Origin: Clostridia bacterium | Lineage (GTDB): Bacteria; Bacillota; Clostridia; Oscillospirales; CAG-272 | Assembly (NCBI GenBank): GCA_017536475.1 | Contig: JAFXHH010000006.1 | Location: 1-40,616, forward strand | Length of the DNA: 40,616 nucleotides | Direction of reading: 5' to 3' | Part shown: piece by piece, positions 1-8,224 of the stretch | Numbering within the stretch: the first letter of the stretch is position 1 | Layout of the letters: every line of letters begins with the position of its first letter | Position numbers and translations under genes: made by a program | The notes under the pieces: model-generated | Told to the model about the DNA's origin: nothing | The model's database searches: none | What the model saw: only the letters and a program-made list of their open reading frames with translations

Positions 1-342
1 CTTTGCCTGCTCTGCGAGAGCTGCGAAAGCTGCCTTGTCGGATACTGCAAGCTCTGCGAGCATCTTTCTGTTAAGAGTGATGCCTGCCTTCTTGAGTCCG
101 TTCATAAAGGTAGAGTAGTTCATACCGCATACCTTTGCCTGTGCGGAGATTCTGGTGATCCAGAGTCTTCTCATATCTCTCTTCTTGAGCTTACGGCCTG
201 CAAACGCATAGTTGCCACTCTTCATTACGGCTTGCTTAGCCATCTTAAAGTGCTTGGATTTTGCACCCCAGTAGCCCTTTGCTGCCTTCAATACTTTATT
301 TCTTCTCTTGCGCGTCATCATCGCGCCCTTAACTCTTGCCAT
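1..342 (-). CDS. rplT: 50S ribosomal protein L20 (3' end cut by window edge)
   Basis: Translation on the minus strand from the ATG at 342-340 gives a protein starting [16 protein letters not shown], with the very basic N-terminal extension and the later [13 protein letters not shown] stretch typical of bacterial L20. L20 binds 23S rRNA early in large-subunit assembly and in Firmicutes also represses its own operon through the leader of infC. 114 codons are present and no stop is reached, so only a few C-terminal residues are missing (the family is about 117-120 residues). It is the last visible gene of infC-rpmI-rplT and lies 32 nt after rpmI, with an AAAGGAAAGAG-type ribosome-binding site just upstream. 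Confidence 0.97.
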   Translation of the reverse strand, partial: MARVKGAMMTRKRRNKVLKAAKGYWGAKSKHFKMAKQAVMKSGNYAFAGRKLKKRDMRRLWITRISAQAKVCGMNYSTFMNGLKKAGITLNRKMLAELAVSDKAAFAALAEQAK

Positions 343-374
343 TTTTTCTCTTTCCTTTCTCGATTACACTAAAA

Positions 375-569
375 TTACTTCTGGATCAGTACTCTGATGT
401 TGGGTGCCATTGCTTCGCTCATGATAGCGCCGCTGCGAAGGTGTCTCTTTCTCTTCTGTGTCTTAAGACCCAGGTTGTGACGGTGGTGGCAGTGGTTCAT
501 TTTTACCTTTCCTGTGCCGGTAACCGAAAATCTCTTGGCAGAAGCCTTATGTGTCTTGACTTTTCCCAT
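375..569 (-). CDS. rpmI: 50S ribosomal protein L35
   Basis: This 64-residue, highly basic protein starts MGKVKTHKASAKRFSVTGTG and contains the HNLGLKTQKRKRHLR stretch that identifies L35. It is a small component of the large ribosomal subunit. It sits between infC (36 nt upstream) and rplT (32 nt downstream), the usual infC-rpmI-rplT order, so all three are probably made from one transcript. The length matches the family (about 64-66 residues). Control is expected at the shared infC leader. Confidence 0.97.
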   Translation of the reverse strand: MGKVKTHKASAKRFSVTGTGKVKMNHCHHRHNLGLKTQKRKRHLRSGAIMSEAMAPNIRVLIQK

Positions 570-605
570 TTTTATATACTCCTTATACTAAAAAATTTAC
601 AAATA

Positions 606-1142
606 TTATTTGGATGATTTGGTGTTGATGGGGGTAATTACCATACTCATGATACGTCCGTCAACCGCGGGCTTTTTATCAACCGTTCCCACCTCAGAGC
701 AGAAATCTGCAAATCTGTCGATGATCTCGCGTCCGATCGCCATATGGCTCATTTCTCTTCCGCGGAATCTCATAACTACGCGGACCTTGTTGCCTGCCTC
801 GAGGAACTTACGTGCCTGCTTTGCCTTGGTTTCAAAGTCGTGAGTATCGATACGGGGAGATAACTGGATCTCCTTGAGCTCGACTGTCTGCTGCTTCTTC
901 TTAGCTTCCTTCTCGCGCTTTTCACGCTCGAAACGGAATTTTCCGAAGTCCATGATCTTACACACGGGGGGATTTGCCTGTGCGGACATAAGACAAAGGT
1001 CAAGACCCTTATCGTACGCCATTTTGAGTGCGTTGTCGGAACTCATGATTCCAAGCTGCTCGCCGTCGGAGCCGATCACTCTGACCTGGGGGAAGTTTAT
1101 CGCCTCGTTGATAAGAGTGTCTTTTGAGTTGTTTGCTGCTAT
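606..1142 (-). CDS. infC: Translation initiation factor IF-3, apparently with an AUA start codon
   Basis: IF-3 binds the 30S subunit and checks start-codon and initiator-tRNA pairing. The translated protein carries the family landmarks: LINEAINFPQVRVIGSDGEQLG at the N-terminus (split here only by reading the start), then PPVCKIMDFGKFRFE, the lysine-rich linker and the C-terminal rRNA-binding domain. Starting at the first ATG or GTG would remove the conserved INE segment. Reading upstream in frame, no ATG, GTG or TTG exists, but an ATA codon at 1142-1140 lies 7 nt after a strong GGAGGTG ribosome-binding site and gives a normal 178-residue protein (IAANNSKDTLINE...). infC is known in other bacteria to use rare starts such as AUU that IF-3 itself discriminates against, which provides autoregulation. 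It is the first gene of infC-rpmI-rplT. Confidence 0.92.
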   Translation of the reverse strand: MAANNSKDTLINEAINFPQVRVIGSDGEQLGIMSSDNALKMAYDKGLDLCLMSAQANPPVCKIMDFGKFRFEREKREKEAKKKQQTVELKEIQLSPRIDTHDFETKAKQARKFLEAGNKVRVVMRFRGREMSHMAIGREIIDRFADFCSEVGTVDKKPAVDGRIMSMVITPINTKSSK

Positions 1143-1205
1143 GGTTACACACCTCCATTTAGTTTGAATATGTATGTTTTTTATAATATTTGTCGTTTTT
1201 GGGGC

Positions 1206-1331
1206 AAAAAAATCGCCGGACGAAAAGTCCCGCGAGCATAGTTTTCCGACAGTTATGGGTCGGAATCAAAACTATTGACCGAGCGCGCTCTTGCGGCTGG
1301 GTGGAAGCGGTACTTCTCTTTGTTCCCGAGT
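1206..1331 (-). promoter_or_regulatory. Probable L20-type leader/attenuator of the infC operon
   Basis: The RNA between promoter P2 and infC folds into two consecutive hairpins. The first pairs 1268-1275 with 1238-1245 (AUAGUUUU/AAAACUAU) and 1259-1263 with 1246-1250 (CCGAC/GUCGG). The second pairs 1227-1234 with 1214-1221 (one G-G mismatch) and is followed by seven Us (1206-1212), which makes it an intrinsic terminator 64 nt before infC. In Firmicutes, excess L20 binds a leader that mimics its 23S rRNA site and promotes termination. The position and terminator fit that model; I could not test the L20-binding fold itself. Confidence 0.7.
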
Positions 1332-1360
1332 ATTATAGCACAAAAGATCGGGGTTGTCAA
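1332..1360 (-). promoter_or_regulatory. Promoter P2 of infC-rpmI-rplT (consensus -35/-10)
   Basis: On the minus strand TTGACA (1360-1355) is separated by 17 nt from TATAAT (1337-1332), with a TG extended -10 element (TGCTATAAT). This is an exact match to the sigma-A consensus. Transcription would start near 1325 and include the attenuator hairpins. Confidence 0.85.
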
Positions 1361-1394
1361 TAGGGTTTTGAAAAAATTTTTCGCTTTTTTAAAA

Positions 1395-1530
1395 AAAGCT
1401 TTGTAAAAAGAAAGCACAACCTGCGTTTTCATTGCGTCAAGGATATCATAAGATTGATATTTCGCAGAAAACATGCACGGTTGTGCAGGATAAATAAAGC
1501 GTCGGCGCGGATCCGACACTTTACTCGGGA
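1395..1530 (-). ncRNA. Long hairpin RNA with its own promoter and U-rich end, upstream of infC (sRNA or upper leader)
   Basis: Downstream of promoter P1 the transcript would form a small GTCGG/CCGAC hairpin (1501-1517) and then a long rod between 1486 and 1414. The rod pairs GCACAACC with GGUUGUGC (8 bp), GUUUUC with GAAAAC, UGCG with CGCA and AUAUCA with UGAUAU, 24 base pairs in total with short internal loops. The 3' arm is followed by UUUCUUUUU (1413-1405), so the rod could terminate transcription. It could be an independent RNA of about 120-130 nt, or an upper leader of infC read through from P1. I do not recognise its family. Confidence 0.45.
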
Positions 1531-1535
1531 CTCTT

Positions 1536-1564
1536 ATTATACACTCTTTCGCCCGATTTGTAAA
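1536..1564 (-). promoter_or_regulatory. Promoter P1 upstream of infC
   Basis: TTTACA (1564-1559) and TATAAT (1541-1536) on the minus strand are separated by 17 nt, five of six and six of six matches to the sigma-A consensus. It lies upstream of the long hairpin at 1414-1486. Confidence 0.8.
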
Positions 1565-1788
1565 TAGCCATTTTGTACGATTTTTCGTCGAATTTTTCGT
1601 TAAAAAGCATAAGTGTGAGAATTTCGGGCGTTTTGTCGTAGTCCTTTTTGGCTATTTTTACATATCGCCTATGTCGTAGTACGTTTCCCTCTCCGATCCT
1701 CCCGATCGGTCGTGACTCCTAATTTTTGTTAAACATATAATTAAATTGTAAAAATTCTTTGAAACGTATGGCTTTTTTGCGATTTTTA
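1565..1788. other. Intergenic region between divergent infC and lon
   Basis: This AT-rich stretch holds no convincing open reading frame. No CIRCE (HrcA) or CtsR heptad operator was recognised before lon. Confidence 0.5.
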
Positions 1789-1797
1789 TGTTATAAT
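1789..1797 (+). promoter_or_regulatory. Extended -10 promoter of the lon operon
   Basis: TGTTATAAT is an extended -10 element; no good -35 hexamer lies 17 nt upstream. It is about 85 nt before the lon start codon. Confidence 0.6.
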
Positions 1798-1882
1798 GAA
1801 TAATAATTATGCTATCTTCACCGTATTCTCGCCAAACGCGAGTCTTACGGTAGTTCAAAACATATATAAACGAGGTCCATAA

Positions 1883-4327
1883 ATGTCACAATATACAGTC
1901 AAAGCACAGAATCTTTCGCTTCCCTTGGTCGCGCTTACCTCCACGGTCGCGTTCCCCGGGGAGATCATAAATCTCGAGGTCAGTGATAACAGCTTCGATT
2001 CCTGCGAGGCGCTCCGCGAGGCCTTTGAGGGATCGAAATACGCGCTGGCTATCCCGATCGTGTCCGAGGAGGGCGAGGAGCCCAGACTCTTTGAGGTCGG
2101 CACGGTCATCAAGATCAAGCAGCTGATAAACGCGGGCGAAAAGACCCTGCGCTGCATCGCCGAGGGAATGTCTCGCGCAACTCTGACGTCCTACCGTCGC
2201 ACAGGCAAGTTCAACACCGCAGAGGTCATCTGCAAAACCGTAGCTATGCCCGACGGCCCCGGCATTAAAAATCAGGCTTACACGCGCCGTCTTACAGATG
2301 CGGCAACACAGATGGCAAAGCTGCTTCCTCCCCCCGCGGAGAGCATTCTGCCTACGTTTAAGTCGATCAAAAATCCCGCACTTTTAGCCGACGTTATCGC
2401 GTCCAACCTTTTTATAAAATTTGAGGATAAGCTCGAGGTGCTCGGCGTATTCGAGCCATACCGCCGCATCGAGACCGTTCTCGCCATCGCCGAGGACGAG
2501 CTTGACGTACTGCAGCTTGAGTCCGATCTTCATAAAAAGACTCGCGAGAGGATCAGCCGCGGTCAGCGCGAATACTATCTGCGCGAGGAGATGAAGTCGA
2601 TCCAGGAGGAGCTTGGCGACGGCGTTTCCGACACCGAGGAATATTACAATAAAATAATGTCCGCGGGTCTGCCCGAGGAGGTTCAGAAAAAGCTTCTCAA
2701 GGAAAACGACAGATTGGCTCGTTCGCCCTTCGGCTCTGCCGAGGCGACGGTCATCTCCAACTATCTTGACGTATGCCTTGAGCTTCCTTGGAAAAAGACT
2801 ACCAAGGACAGAACCGACGTCAAGGCGGCAAGGAAAATACTCGACGCAGACCACGAGGGTCTTGAGGACGTCAAGGAACGACTCCTTGAATACCTTGCGG
2901 TCAAGCAGCTCAATCCCGAGCTTAAGGGACAGATAATCTGTCTTTACGGCCCTCCCGGAGTCGGAAAGACCTCTATCGCGTCGTCCTTGGCAAGAGCTAT
3001 GAAGCGTGAATACGTGCGCGTTTCTCTCGGCGGAGTCCGCGACGAAGCAGACATTCGCGGCCACAGAAAGACCTACGTCGGAGCTATGCCCGGACGTATT
3101 ATTGCCGCGCTCTCGCAGGTCGGAGTCAAAAATCCTCTGATCTTGCTTGACGAGATAGACAAGATGGCAAACGACGGCAGGGGCGACCCCGCGAGCGCTA
3201 TGCTTGAAGTGCTCGATCCTGAGCAGAACAAGTTCTTCAGAGATCATTTCGTGGAGCTTCCCTTTGATCTCTCGGACTGCATATTCATCGCAACCGCCAA
3301 CACGCTCGACACCGTGCCTCGCCCGCTTATCGACCGTATGGAGATAATCGAGCTGCACACCTACACCAAGAGCCAGAAGATCGGAATTGCGAAAAATCAC
3401 CTTATCCCCAAGCAGCTAAAGCGTCACGGTCTTACCAAGCGTACGCTCAGGATAACCGACGCGGCGCTCTCAGAGATCATTGATTGCTACACTCGCGAGT
3501 CGGGTGTGCGTAATCTCGAGCGCGAGCTTGCATCGGTCTGCAGAAAGGCGGCAAAGCTCATCGTTGAGGGCGGAGTTTCAAGAGTTGTTGTCGACGCCGA
3601 CGATCTCAAGTCCTTCCTTGGACCGAAGAAGATAATTCCCGAGACCATCAGCGCGCTCGACGAGGTCGGCGTGGTCAACGGAATGGCATACACGCAGTCG
3701 GGCGGCGATCTGCTTAAGGTCGAAGCCGCAGTTATGGACGGAAGCGGAAAGCTCGAGCTTACGGGCTCGCTTGGCGACGTCATGAAGGAATCGGCTCACG
3801 CCGCGATCACATATACACGTCAGATAGCCGAAAAATACGGCATTTCACCCGATTTCTATTCCAAAAAGGATATACATATCCATTTCCCCGAAGGAGCCGT
3901 TCCCAAAGACGGTCCCTCGGCGGGTATCACAACGCTCACCGCACTTGTCAGTGCGCTTTCGGGTATTCCCGTGCGCCGAGATATCTCGATGACGGGTGAG
4001 ATCACCATTCGCGGAAACGTACTTGCGATCGGCGGTCTTCGCGAGAAGACTATGGCGGCTTACAGCGCAGGCGTTCGCACGATAATCATTCCTGCGGATA
4101 ATCTTAAGGATCTTGGCGAGCTTGATCCTCTCGTGCGCGAAAACGTTACCTTTATCCCCTGCCGCAGAGCTTGTGAGGTGCTTGCAAACGCACTGGTCGA
4201 CGTGGGCGTTGACTGCCAAAAGGTCGACAAGATCGTGACCGAGGATATCTCCGAGATCGCTCTTGCGCCGACAGAGGTCGCCGTGCCCAAGACTCCCTCG
4301 CGCAAGCGTGCAAGCTCAGGCAAATAA
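1883..4327 (+). CDS. lon: ATP-dependent protease La (Lon)
   Basis: Lon is a cytoplasmic homo-oligomeric AAA+ protease that unfolds and degrades damaged and regulatory proteins. The 814-residue protein has the full architecture: an N-terminal LON substrate-binding domain (about 12-200), a helical linker (about 200-320), an AAA+ module with Walker A GPPGVGKT at 356-363 and Walker B DE at 423-424, and a C-terminal serine protease domain with catalytic Ser679 in DGPSAG and Lys722 in GLREKT. These two residue numbers coincide with those of E. coli Lon. The last ~25 residues form a variable tail rich in Pro, Lys and Ser. An AGGTC site precedes the ATG. ysxC follows after 54 nt, as in many Firmicutes, which suggests co-transcription. 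Confidence 0.98.
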   Translation: MSQYTVKAQNLSLPLVALTSTVAFPGEIINLEVSDNSFDSCEALREAFEGSKYALAIPIVSEEGEEPRLFEVGTVIKIKQLINAGEKTLRCIAEGMSRATLTSYRRTGKFNTAEVICKTVAMPDGPGIKNQAYTRRLTDAATQMAKLLPPPAESILPTFKSIKNPALLADVIASNLFIKFEDKLEVLGVFEPYRRIETVLAIAEDELDVLQLESDLHKKTRERISRGQREYYLREEMKSIQEELGDGVSDTEEYYNKIMSAGLPEEVQKKLLKENDRLARSPFGSAEATVISNYLDVCLELPWKKTTKDRTDVKAARKILDADHEGLEDVKERLLEYLAVKQLNPELKGQIICLYGPPGVGKTSIASSLARAMKREYVRVSLGGVRDEADIRGHRKTYVGAMPGRIIAALSQVGVKNPLILLDEIDKMANDGRGDPASAMLEVLDPEQNKFFRDHFVELPFDLSDCIFIATANTLDTVPRPLIDRMEIIELHTYTKSQKIGIAKNHLIPKQLKRHGLTKRTLRITDAALSEIIDCYTRESGVRNLERELASVCRKAAKLIVEGGVSRVVVDADDLKSFLGPKKIIPETISALDEVGVVNGMAYTQSGGDLLKVEAAVMDGSGKLELTGSLGDVMKESAHAAITYTRQIAEKYGISPDFYSKKDIHIHFPEGAVPKDGPSAGITTLTALVSALSGIPVRRDISMTGEITIRGNVLAIGGLREKTMAAYSAGVRTIIIPADNLKDLGELDPLVRENVTFIPCRRACEVLANALVDVGVDCQKVDKIVTEDISEIALAPTEVAVPKTPSRKRASSGK

Positions 4328-4381
4328 TTACACCGATCAAGCAATTTTGCTTGTGTGTCTCTTTTAACGAAAGGCTGATTT

Positions 4382-4990
4382 ATGGGACTTAACACTCAAA
4401 ACGTAAATCTCAGGATGACCGCGGGCTTCGCGTCGCAATTTCCGACCGATCCCATTCCACAGGTCGCGCTCTCGGGCAGATCAAACGTGGGAAAAAGCTC
4501 GCTGATCAATACTCTGCTCGGCAGAAAGAGTCTTGCGCGCGTCTCCTCTACCCCCGGCAAGACTATTACGGTCAACTTCTACGAGGTCGACAAAAAGCTC
4601 TTTTTGGTCGACCTGCCCGGCTACGGCTTCGCGGCTCGCAAGCCCGAGGACCGAGATAAATGGGCGGCTCTGACCGACGGTTATTTTACCAAAAACAAAA
4701 ATATCGATCTTGTTAAGGGCGTGGTACAGCTTATCGACTGCCGCGCAGGCATCACCAAGGACGACGCAATGATGCTTGATTGGATGAACCAATCGGGGAT
4801 ATACTATATCGTAGTTATCACAAAGATCGACAAGCTCAACAAGACCGAGCGCGCCGCGAGTATCGAAAAGATCTCGAGCGACTCTCTGATCGCCGAGGGC
4901 ACGCCTATAATCCCCTTCTCCTCGCTCAAGGGAGAGGGCAAGCAGGAGCTTTGGCGCGCCATTGCCGACTGCGCTGACATCAGGCTTTGA
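4382..4990 (+). CDS. ysxC: Ribosome biogenesis GTP-binding protein YsxC/EngB
   Basis: This is a small TrmE-Era-EngA-YihA family GTPase needed for late assembly of the 50S ribosomal subunit. The G motifs are complete in its 202 residues: G1 GRSNVGKS at 32-39, a G2 threonine in the GKT segment near 59-61, G3 DLPG at 77-80 and G4 TKID at 147-150, followed by the SSLKGEG G5 region. The length matches the family. It lies 54 nt after lon and 27 nt before the membrane protease gene, on the same strand, and is probably part of the lon operon. A small CAAGCA/TGCTTG hairpin lies in the lon-ysxC gap but lacks a convincing U-tract. Confidence 0.96.
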   Translation: MGLNTQNVNLRMTAGFASQFPTDPIPQVALSGRSNVGKSSLINTLLGRKSLARVSSTPGKTITVNFYEVDKKLFLVDLPGYGFAARKPEDRDKWAALTDGYFTKNKNIDLVKGVVQLIDCRAGITKDDAMMLDWMNQSGIYYIVVITKIDKLNKTERAASIEKISSDSLIAEGTPIIPFSSLKGEGKQELWRAIADCADIRL

Positions 4991-5017
4991 TCGAAATTCA
5001 CGATCCGGAGGCATATT

Positions 5018-5734
5018 ATGCTTTTATCCTTACTTTCGGGCGGCAATTTCAGAGAAGTTCTTATCTCTCTCTTGCTTTCGCTCCCCGTTATAATCCTTGC
5101 GCTTTCCGCACACGAGGCAGCGCACGGATACGTAGCTTACAAAATGGGAGACCGCACCGCGTATAATCTCGGCCGCGTCACTCTCAATCCGATCAAGCAC
5201 CTCGACCTTATGGGTACGCTTTGGATGCTCGTTTTCGGATACGGCTGGGCAAAGCCCGTGCCGATCAACGCAAGAAATTTCAAAAATCCCAAATACGGTA
5301 TGGCATTCACCGCGATCGCAGGTCCTGCGACAAATCTTCTGCTCGGCATAATCGGCGTTATCGGTTATTGCATAACCTCGTTCTTTTTCGCGGTCAATAT
5401 TGCTGAAATCAGTCAGAACGAGATGCTGTTCAACGTGATGTTCATACTGCTCAACTTCTTCTATCTGTTCGGAATGATGAACCTTATATTTATGGTGTTC
5501 AATCTCATTCCCGTGCCCCCGTTCGACGGCTCGAGATTTTTTGGAATGTTCTTGCCCACGAAGACCTATTTTCAGATAATGAGATACGAGCGCTATATTC
5601 TCATAGGCGTGCTCGTAGTCACCTTCCTGTGCTCGAGATTCTTTGGATTTTCTCCTGCAGCCTGGCTTGCCGAAAAGCTCTTTGATCTTATCTCAAAGCC
5701 GATATTCTCTCTGCTGAACGCAATCTATTTTTGA
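5018..5734 (+). CDS. Site-2 protease family (M50) membrane metallopeptidase
   Basis: A polytopic membrane protein of 238 residues belonging to the M50 (SpoIVFB/RseP-like) group, which cleaves substrates inside the membrane. The zinc motif HEAAH is at residues 32-36 within the first hydrophobic segment, and the third ligand is Asp170 in NLIPVPPFDG. Several further hydrophobic segments lie at about 100-125, 140-165 and 190-210. There is no PDZ domain, so it resembles the short YwhC-type proteins rather than RseP. A CGGAGG ribosome-binding site lies before the ATG. It is transcribed between ysxC and scpA, a common clostridial order; its substrate is not deducible here. Confidence 0.93.
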   Translation: MLLSLLSGGNFREVLISLLLSLPVIILALSAHEAAHGYVAYKMGDRTAYNLGRVTLNPIKHLDLMGTLWMLVFGYGWAKPVPINARNFKNPKYGMAFTAIAGPATNLLLGIIGVIGYCITSFFFAVNIAEISQNEMLFNVMFILLNFFYLFGMMNLIFMVFNLIPVPPFDGSRFFGMFLPTKTYFQIMRYERYILIGVLVVTFLCSRFFGFSPAAWLAEKLFDLISKPIFSLLNAIYF

Positions 5735-5766
5735 TATTACTCTAAATTTGAGAAAGGAGGTCCTTT

Positions 5767-6597
5767 ATGGACGCTATAAGCTACCGTCTTGAAACCTTTG
5801 AGGGTCCTTTGGATCTTCTGCTCTCACTGATACAGAAAAACAAAATGTCCATCGAGGACATTCAGATAAACGTCATCTGCGAGCAATATATCGGATACAT
5901 TGAGGAGGCGCAGAGTCTTGATATGGAGCTTGCCAGCGAATTTATCGTTATGGCGAGCGAGCTGATGCTGATCAAATCCAAGCTTCTTCTTCCCAAGCCC
6001 GAGGCCGAGGAGGAGGACCCGAGAGCCGCCCTCGCAGACGCCCTGCTTAAATATCAGCAGGCAAAGGAGGCGGCAAAGAAAATGGCGCTTCTTTATCCCC
6101 GCTTCAGCGGCAGACTTGAAAAAGACACCGACGAGATCTCGATCGACCGTTCCTTCGTGCTCGATCAGGAGGTCGAATCGCTTTGCGCGGCTGTGCGCCG
6201 AATTATTACCTACAATGAAAACCGTCCCAAGCTTGAGAGATCGGTGTTCACACCTATGATCAGCTCGCCTATCGTTCCCGTCGAGGTCAAGATAATGGGA
6301 ATTCTCAACCGTATGGCTAAAAAGGAAAGAACTACTCTTCGCGAGCTGCTTGAGGATTCGGCCTCGCTTCCCGATATGATCGCTATTTTCCTTGGTGTTC
6401 TTGAGCTGATCAAGATAAGAAAGATCCTTATTTGCGACACAGAAAGCACGATACTGTCAGACGAGGCCATGTTCTCTATCAATACGAACACCGACGATAT
6501 TGAAAAGGACGCTGACGGAAATGAACTTTACTCAAGCGACTTTGATAAGTCGGTTGAGGATATCCAAATGATTTTTGATAACACAGGAGACGACTGA
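5767..6597 (+). CDS. scpA: Segregation and condensation protein A
   Basis: ScpA is the kleisin of the bacterial SMC condensin: it bridges the SMC heads and binds ScpB dimers to compact and segregate the chromosome. The 276-residue protein begins with the ScpA signature YRLETFEGPLDLLLSLI followed by IEDIQINVICEQYI, then a charged middle part and a winged-helix C-terminal region ending LELIKIRKI plus an acidic tail. An excellent GAAAGGAGG site precedes the ATG. Its stop codon overlaps the scpB start (TGATG), which fits translational coupling of two subunits made together. Confidence 0.96.
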   Translation: MDAISYRLETFEGPLDLLLSLIQKNKMSIEDIQINVICEQYIGYIEEAQSLDMELASEFIVMASELMLIKSKLLLPKPEAEEEDPRAALADALLKYQQAKEAAKKMALLYPRFSGRLEKDTDEISIDRSFVLDQEVESLCAAVRRIITYNENRPKLERSVFTPMISSPIVPVEVKIMGILNRMAKKERTTLRELLEDSASLPDMIAIFLGVLELIKIRKILICDTESTILSDEAMFSINTNTDDIEKDADGNELYSSDFDKSVEDIQMIFDNTGDD

Positions 6598-7238
6598 TGA
6601 GCACAGAAGTTCAAAATCAAATTGAGAGCATCTCTCCCCAAAAGATCACCGCCGCTATCGAGGCGATACTCTACGCCGCGGGACATCCCGTGGAATATTC
6701 CAAGCTCTCCGAGGTGCTCGGTCTTTCGATCCGCGACGTAAAAAATATGATCGAGGCGATGAGCTCTGAATACAATTCCGAAAAGTCCAAGCGCGGAGTT
6801 ATGCTTCTGATGTATCCCGAGACCTGTCAATTCGCGACCAAGGAGGAGTTTCTTCCCTACATACGCGAGGCGCTTGGGATCAAGCGAGGCGGAAATCTCT
6901 CGGCGTCTACAATGGAGGCGCTTGCGGTAGTCGCCTACAATCAGCCCGTTACGAGATCGTACGTTGACGCGGTGCGCGGAGTTGATTCCTCTTACGCTAT
7001 GACCTCTCTTATCGACAAGGGACTTATCGAATCCCTCTCGCGTCTCGATGCGCCCGGTCGTCCTATGCTTTACACCACGACCGATAAATTTTTGCGAGTT
7101 TTCGGGTTAAGATCGCTTGAGGATCTTCCCAAGACCGAGCTTTCGCCCTCCGATATCCCTGCCCCCGAGGCTGTGGCTGTCGAGGAGGTCGGATTTACCG
7201 CGGGACTTGCCGCGATTGCAGAAAGCACGGAAGAATGA
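6597..7238 (+). CDS. scpB: Segregation and condensation protein B
   Basis: ScpB forms dimers of winged-helix domains that bind ScpA in the SMC condensin complex. The 213-residue protein shows the family pattern: an N-terminal IEAILYAAGHPVEYSKLSEVL helix-turn-helix, then ALGIKRGGNLSASTMEALAVVAYNQPVTRSYVDAVRGVDS, and a C-terminal LDAPGRPMLYTTTDKFLRVFGL block (quoted here as motif cues). The ATG overlaps the scpA stop by one base. A DUF2953 gene follows 31 nt downstream. The acidic C-terminal tail is variable in the family. Confidence 0.96.
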   Translation: MSTEVQNQIESISPQKITAAIEAILYAAGHPVEYSKLSEVLGLSIRDVKNMIEAMSSEYNSEKSKRGVMLLMYPETCQFATKEEFLPYIREALGIKRGGNLSASTMEALAVVAYNQPVTRSYVDAVRGVDSSYAMTSLIDKGLIESLSRLDAPGRPMLYTTTDKFLRVFGLRSLEDLPKTELSPSDIPAPEAVAVEEVGFTAGLAAIAESTEE

Positions 7239-7269
7239 TCAACACTTGTTTTAGATTTGATAGAAAGGA

Positions 7270-8148
7270 GTGATAGATACGGATATTTTCTGGATAATTT
7301 TAGCTGCTATCGTTGCGGTGTTCGTGGCTTTATTTACCATACGCGTAAGAGTCGATCTTGAAATGGCAGAGGAATTGAAGCTTTCCGTCCTCGCCTTTGG
7401 CGTAAGGATCGGTATACTGCCCAAGAAGCCCAAAAAGTATAATATCCGCAACTACACGCTCAAAAAGATAGCAAAGCGCGACCAAAAGGCTGCAAAAAAA
7501 GCCGCCAAAAAGGCTGAAGCGGCAAAAAAGAAGGCTGCTGCCAAGAAGCAAAAGAAAGAACAAGAGGCGAAGCTGACAAAAGAGGAAAAGAAGGCGATCA
7601 AAGCGCAAAAGCGTGCGAAAATGCCCCGCGTTCCCGATATGATCCCTCTGTTTTTGCAGGTGCTTAAAACCTTCTTCTCGGGATTCTTGGGCAAATTCCA
7701 TTTCCGAGTTATGCGTATCAAGATAGCGGTCGGATCGGCTGACGCCGCAACGACGGCTATGATGTACAGCGGCATCTGCACCGCTATGAAGCCCGTGCTC
7801 AAATTTTTGGACAAGCACTCCAATCTTCACGGAATGAAAAACGCCGTGATCGAGGTCACTCCCGATTTTCTTTCCGACTCTATCAAGGCTGACGTTAAAA
7901 TGAGCTTTTCGATGAGCATCGGAGGACTTCTCGGCGTAGTCTTCAAGACCGCGTTCAAGTTCCTGTTCGGTTGGATGAAGATAACACCGAAATCGAATGC
8001 AAGCGCGGCAAGCACAAGATCCAACAAGCCCACCCCGACGACCAACGCAGCAGAAAAGCAGAGTTCGGGTAACAAGACCGAATCCTCGGGCAACGTCGTT
8101 GAAAACTCCGCGAGCAACTCACCGAGTAAGCAATCAAAAAACACCTGA
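7270..8148 (+). CDS. DUF2953 domain protein (YtfI-like), start codon uncertain
   Basis: A membrane-anchored protein of unknown function that precedes ytfJ in many spore formers. One hydrophobic helix (about residues 5-22) is followed by a Lys/Ala-rich, probably coiled segment (about 60-125) and the DUF2953 core with the RIKIAVGSADAATTAMMYSG motif; the C-terminus is a low-complexity Ser/Asn/Thr tail. The start is odd. The GTG at 7270 overlaps the ribosome-binding sequence AGAAAGGAG (7262-7270), so it is too close to be read normally. In frame, the codon at good spacing (8 nt) is ACG at 7279; ATA and ATT codons lie nearby. The first ATG would delete the membrane helix. Either a non-standard start is used or there is a base error here. 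Confidence 0.8.
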   Translation: MIDTDIFWIILAAIVAVFVALFTIRVRVDLEMAEELKLSVLAFGVRIGILPKKPKKYNIRNYTLKKIAKRDQKAAKKAAKKAEAAKKKAAAKKQKKEQEAKLTKEEKKAIKAQKRAKMPRVPDMIPLFLQVLKTFFSGFLGKFHFRVMRIKIAVGSADAATTAMMYSGICTAMKPVLKFLDKHSNLHGMKNAVIEVTPDFLSDSIKADVKMSFSMSIGGLLGVVFKTAFKFLFGWMKITPKSNASAASTRSNKPTPTTNAAEKQSSGNKTESSGNVVENSASNSPSKQSKNT

Positions 8149-8224
8149 TTACCAAGAAACCTTCCGCGGCATCCGTCGCGGTCAGAATAAAAAAGAACAA
8201 CATATATAAAGAAAGGATTTTATC

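Noticed and set aside
1565..1882. CIRCE or CtsR operator upstream of lon
   Set aside because: Neither the TTAGCACTC-N9-GAGTGCTAA repeat nor a tandem heptad was found.
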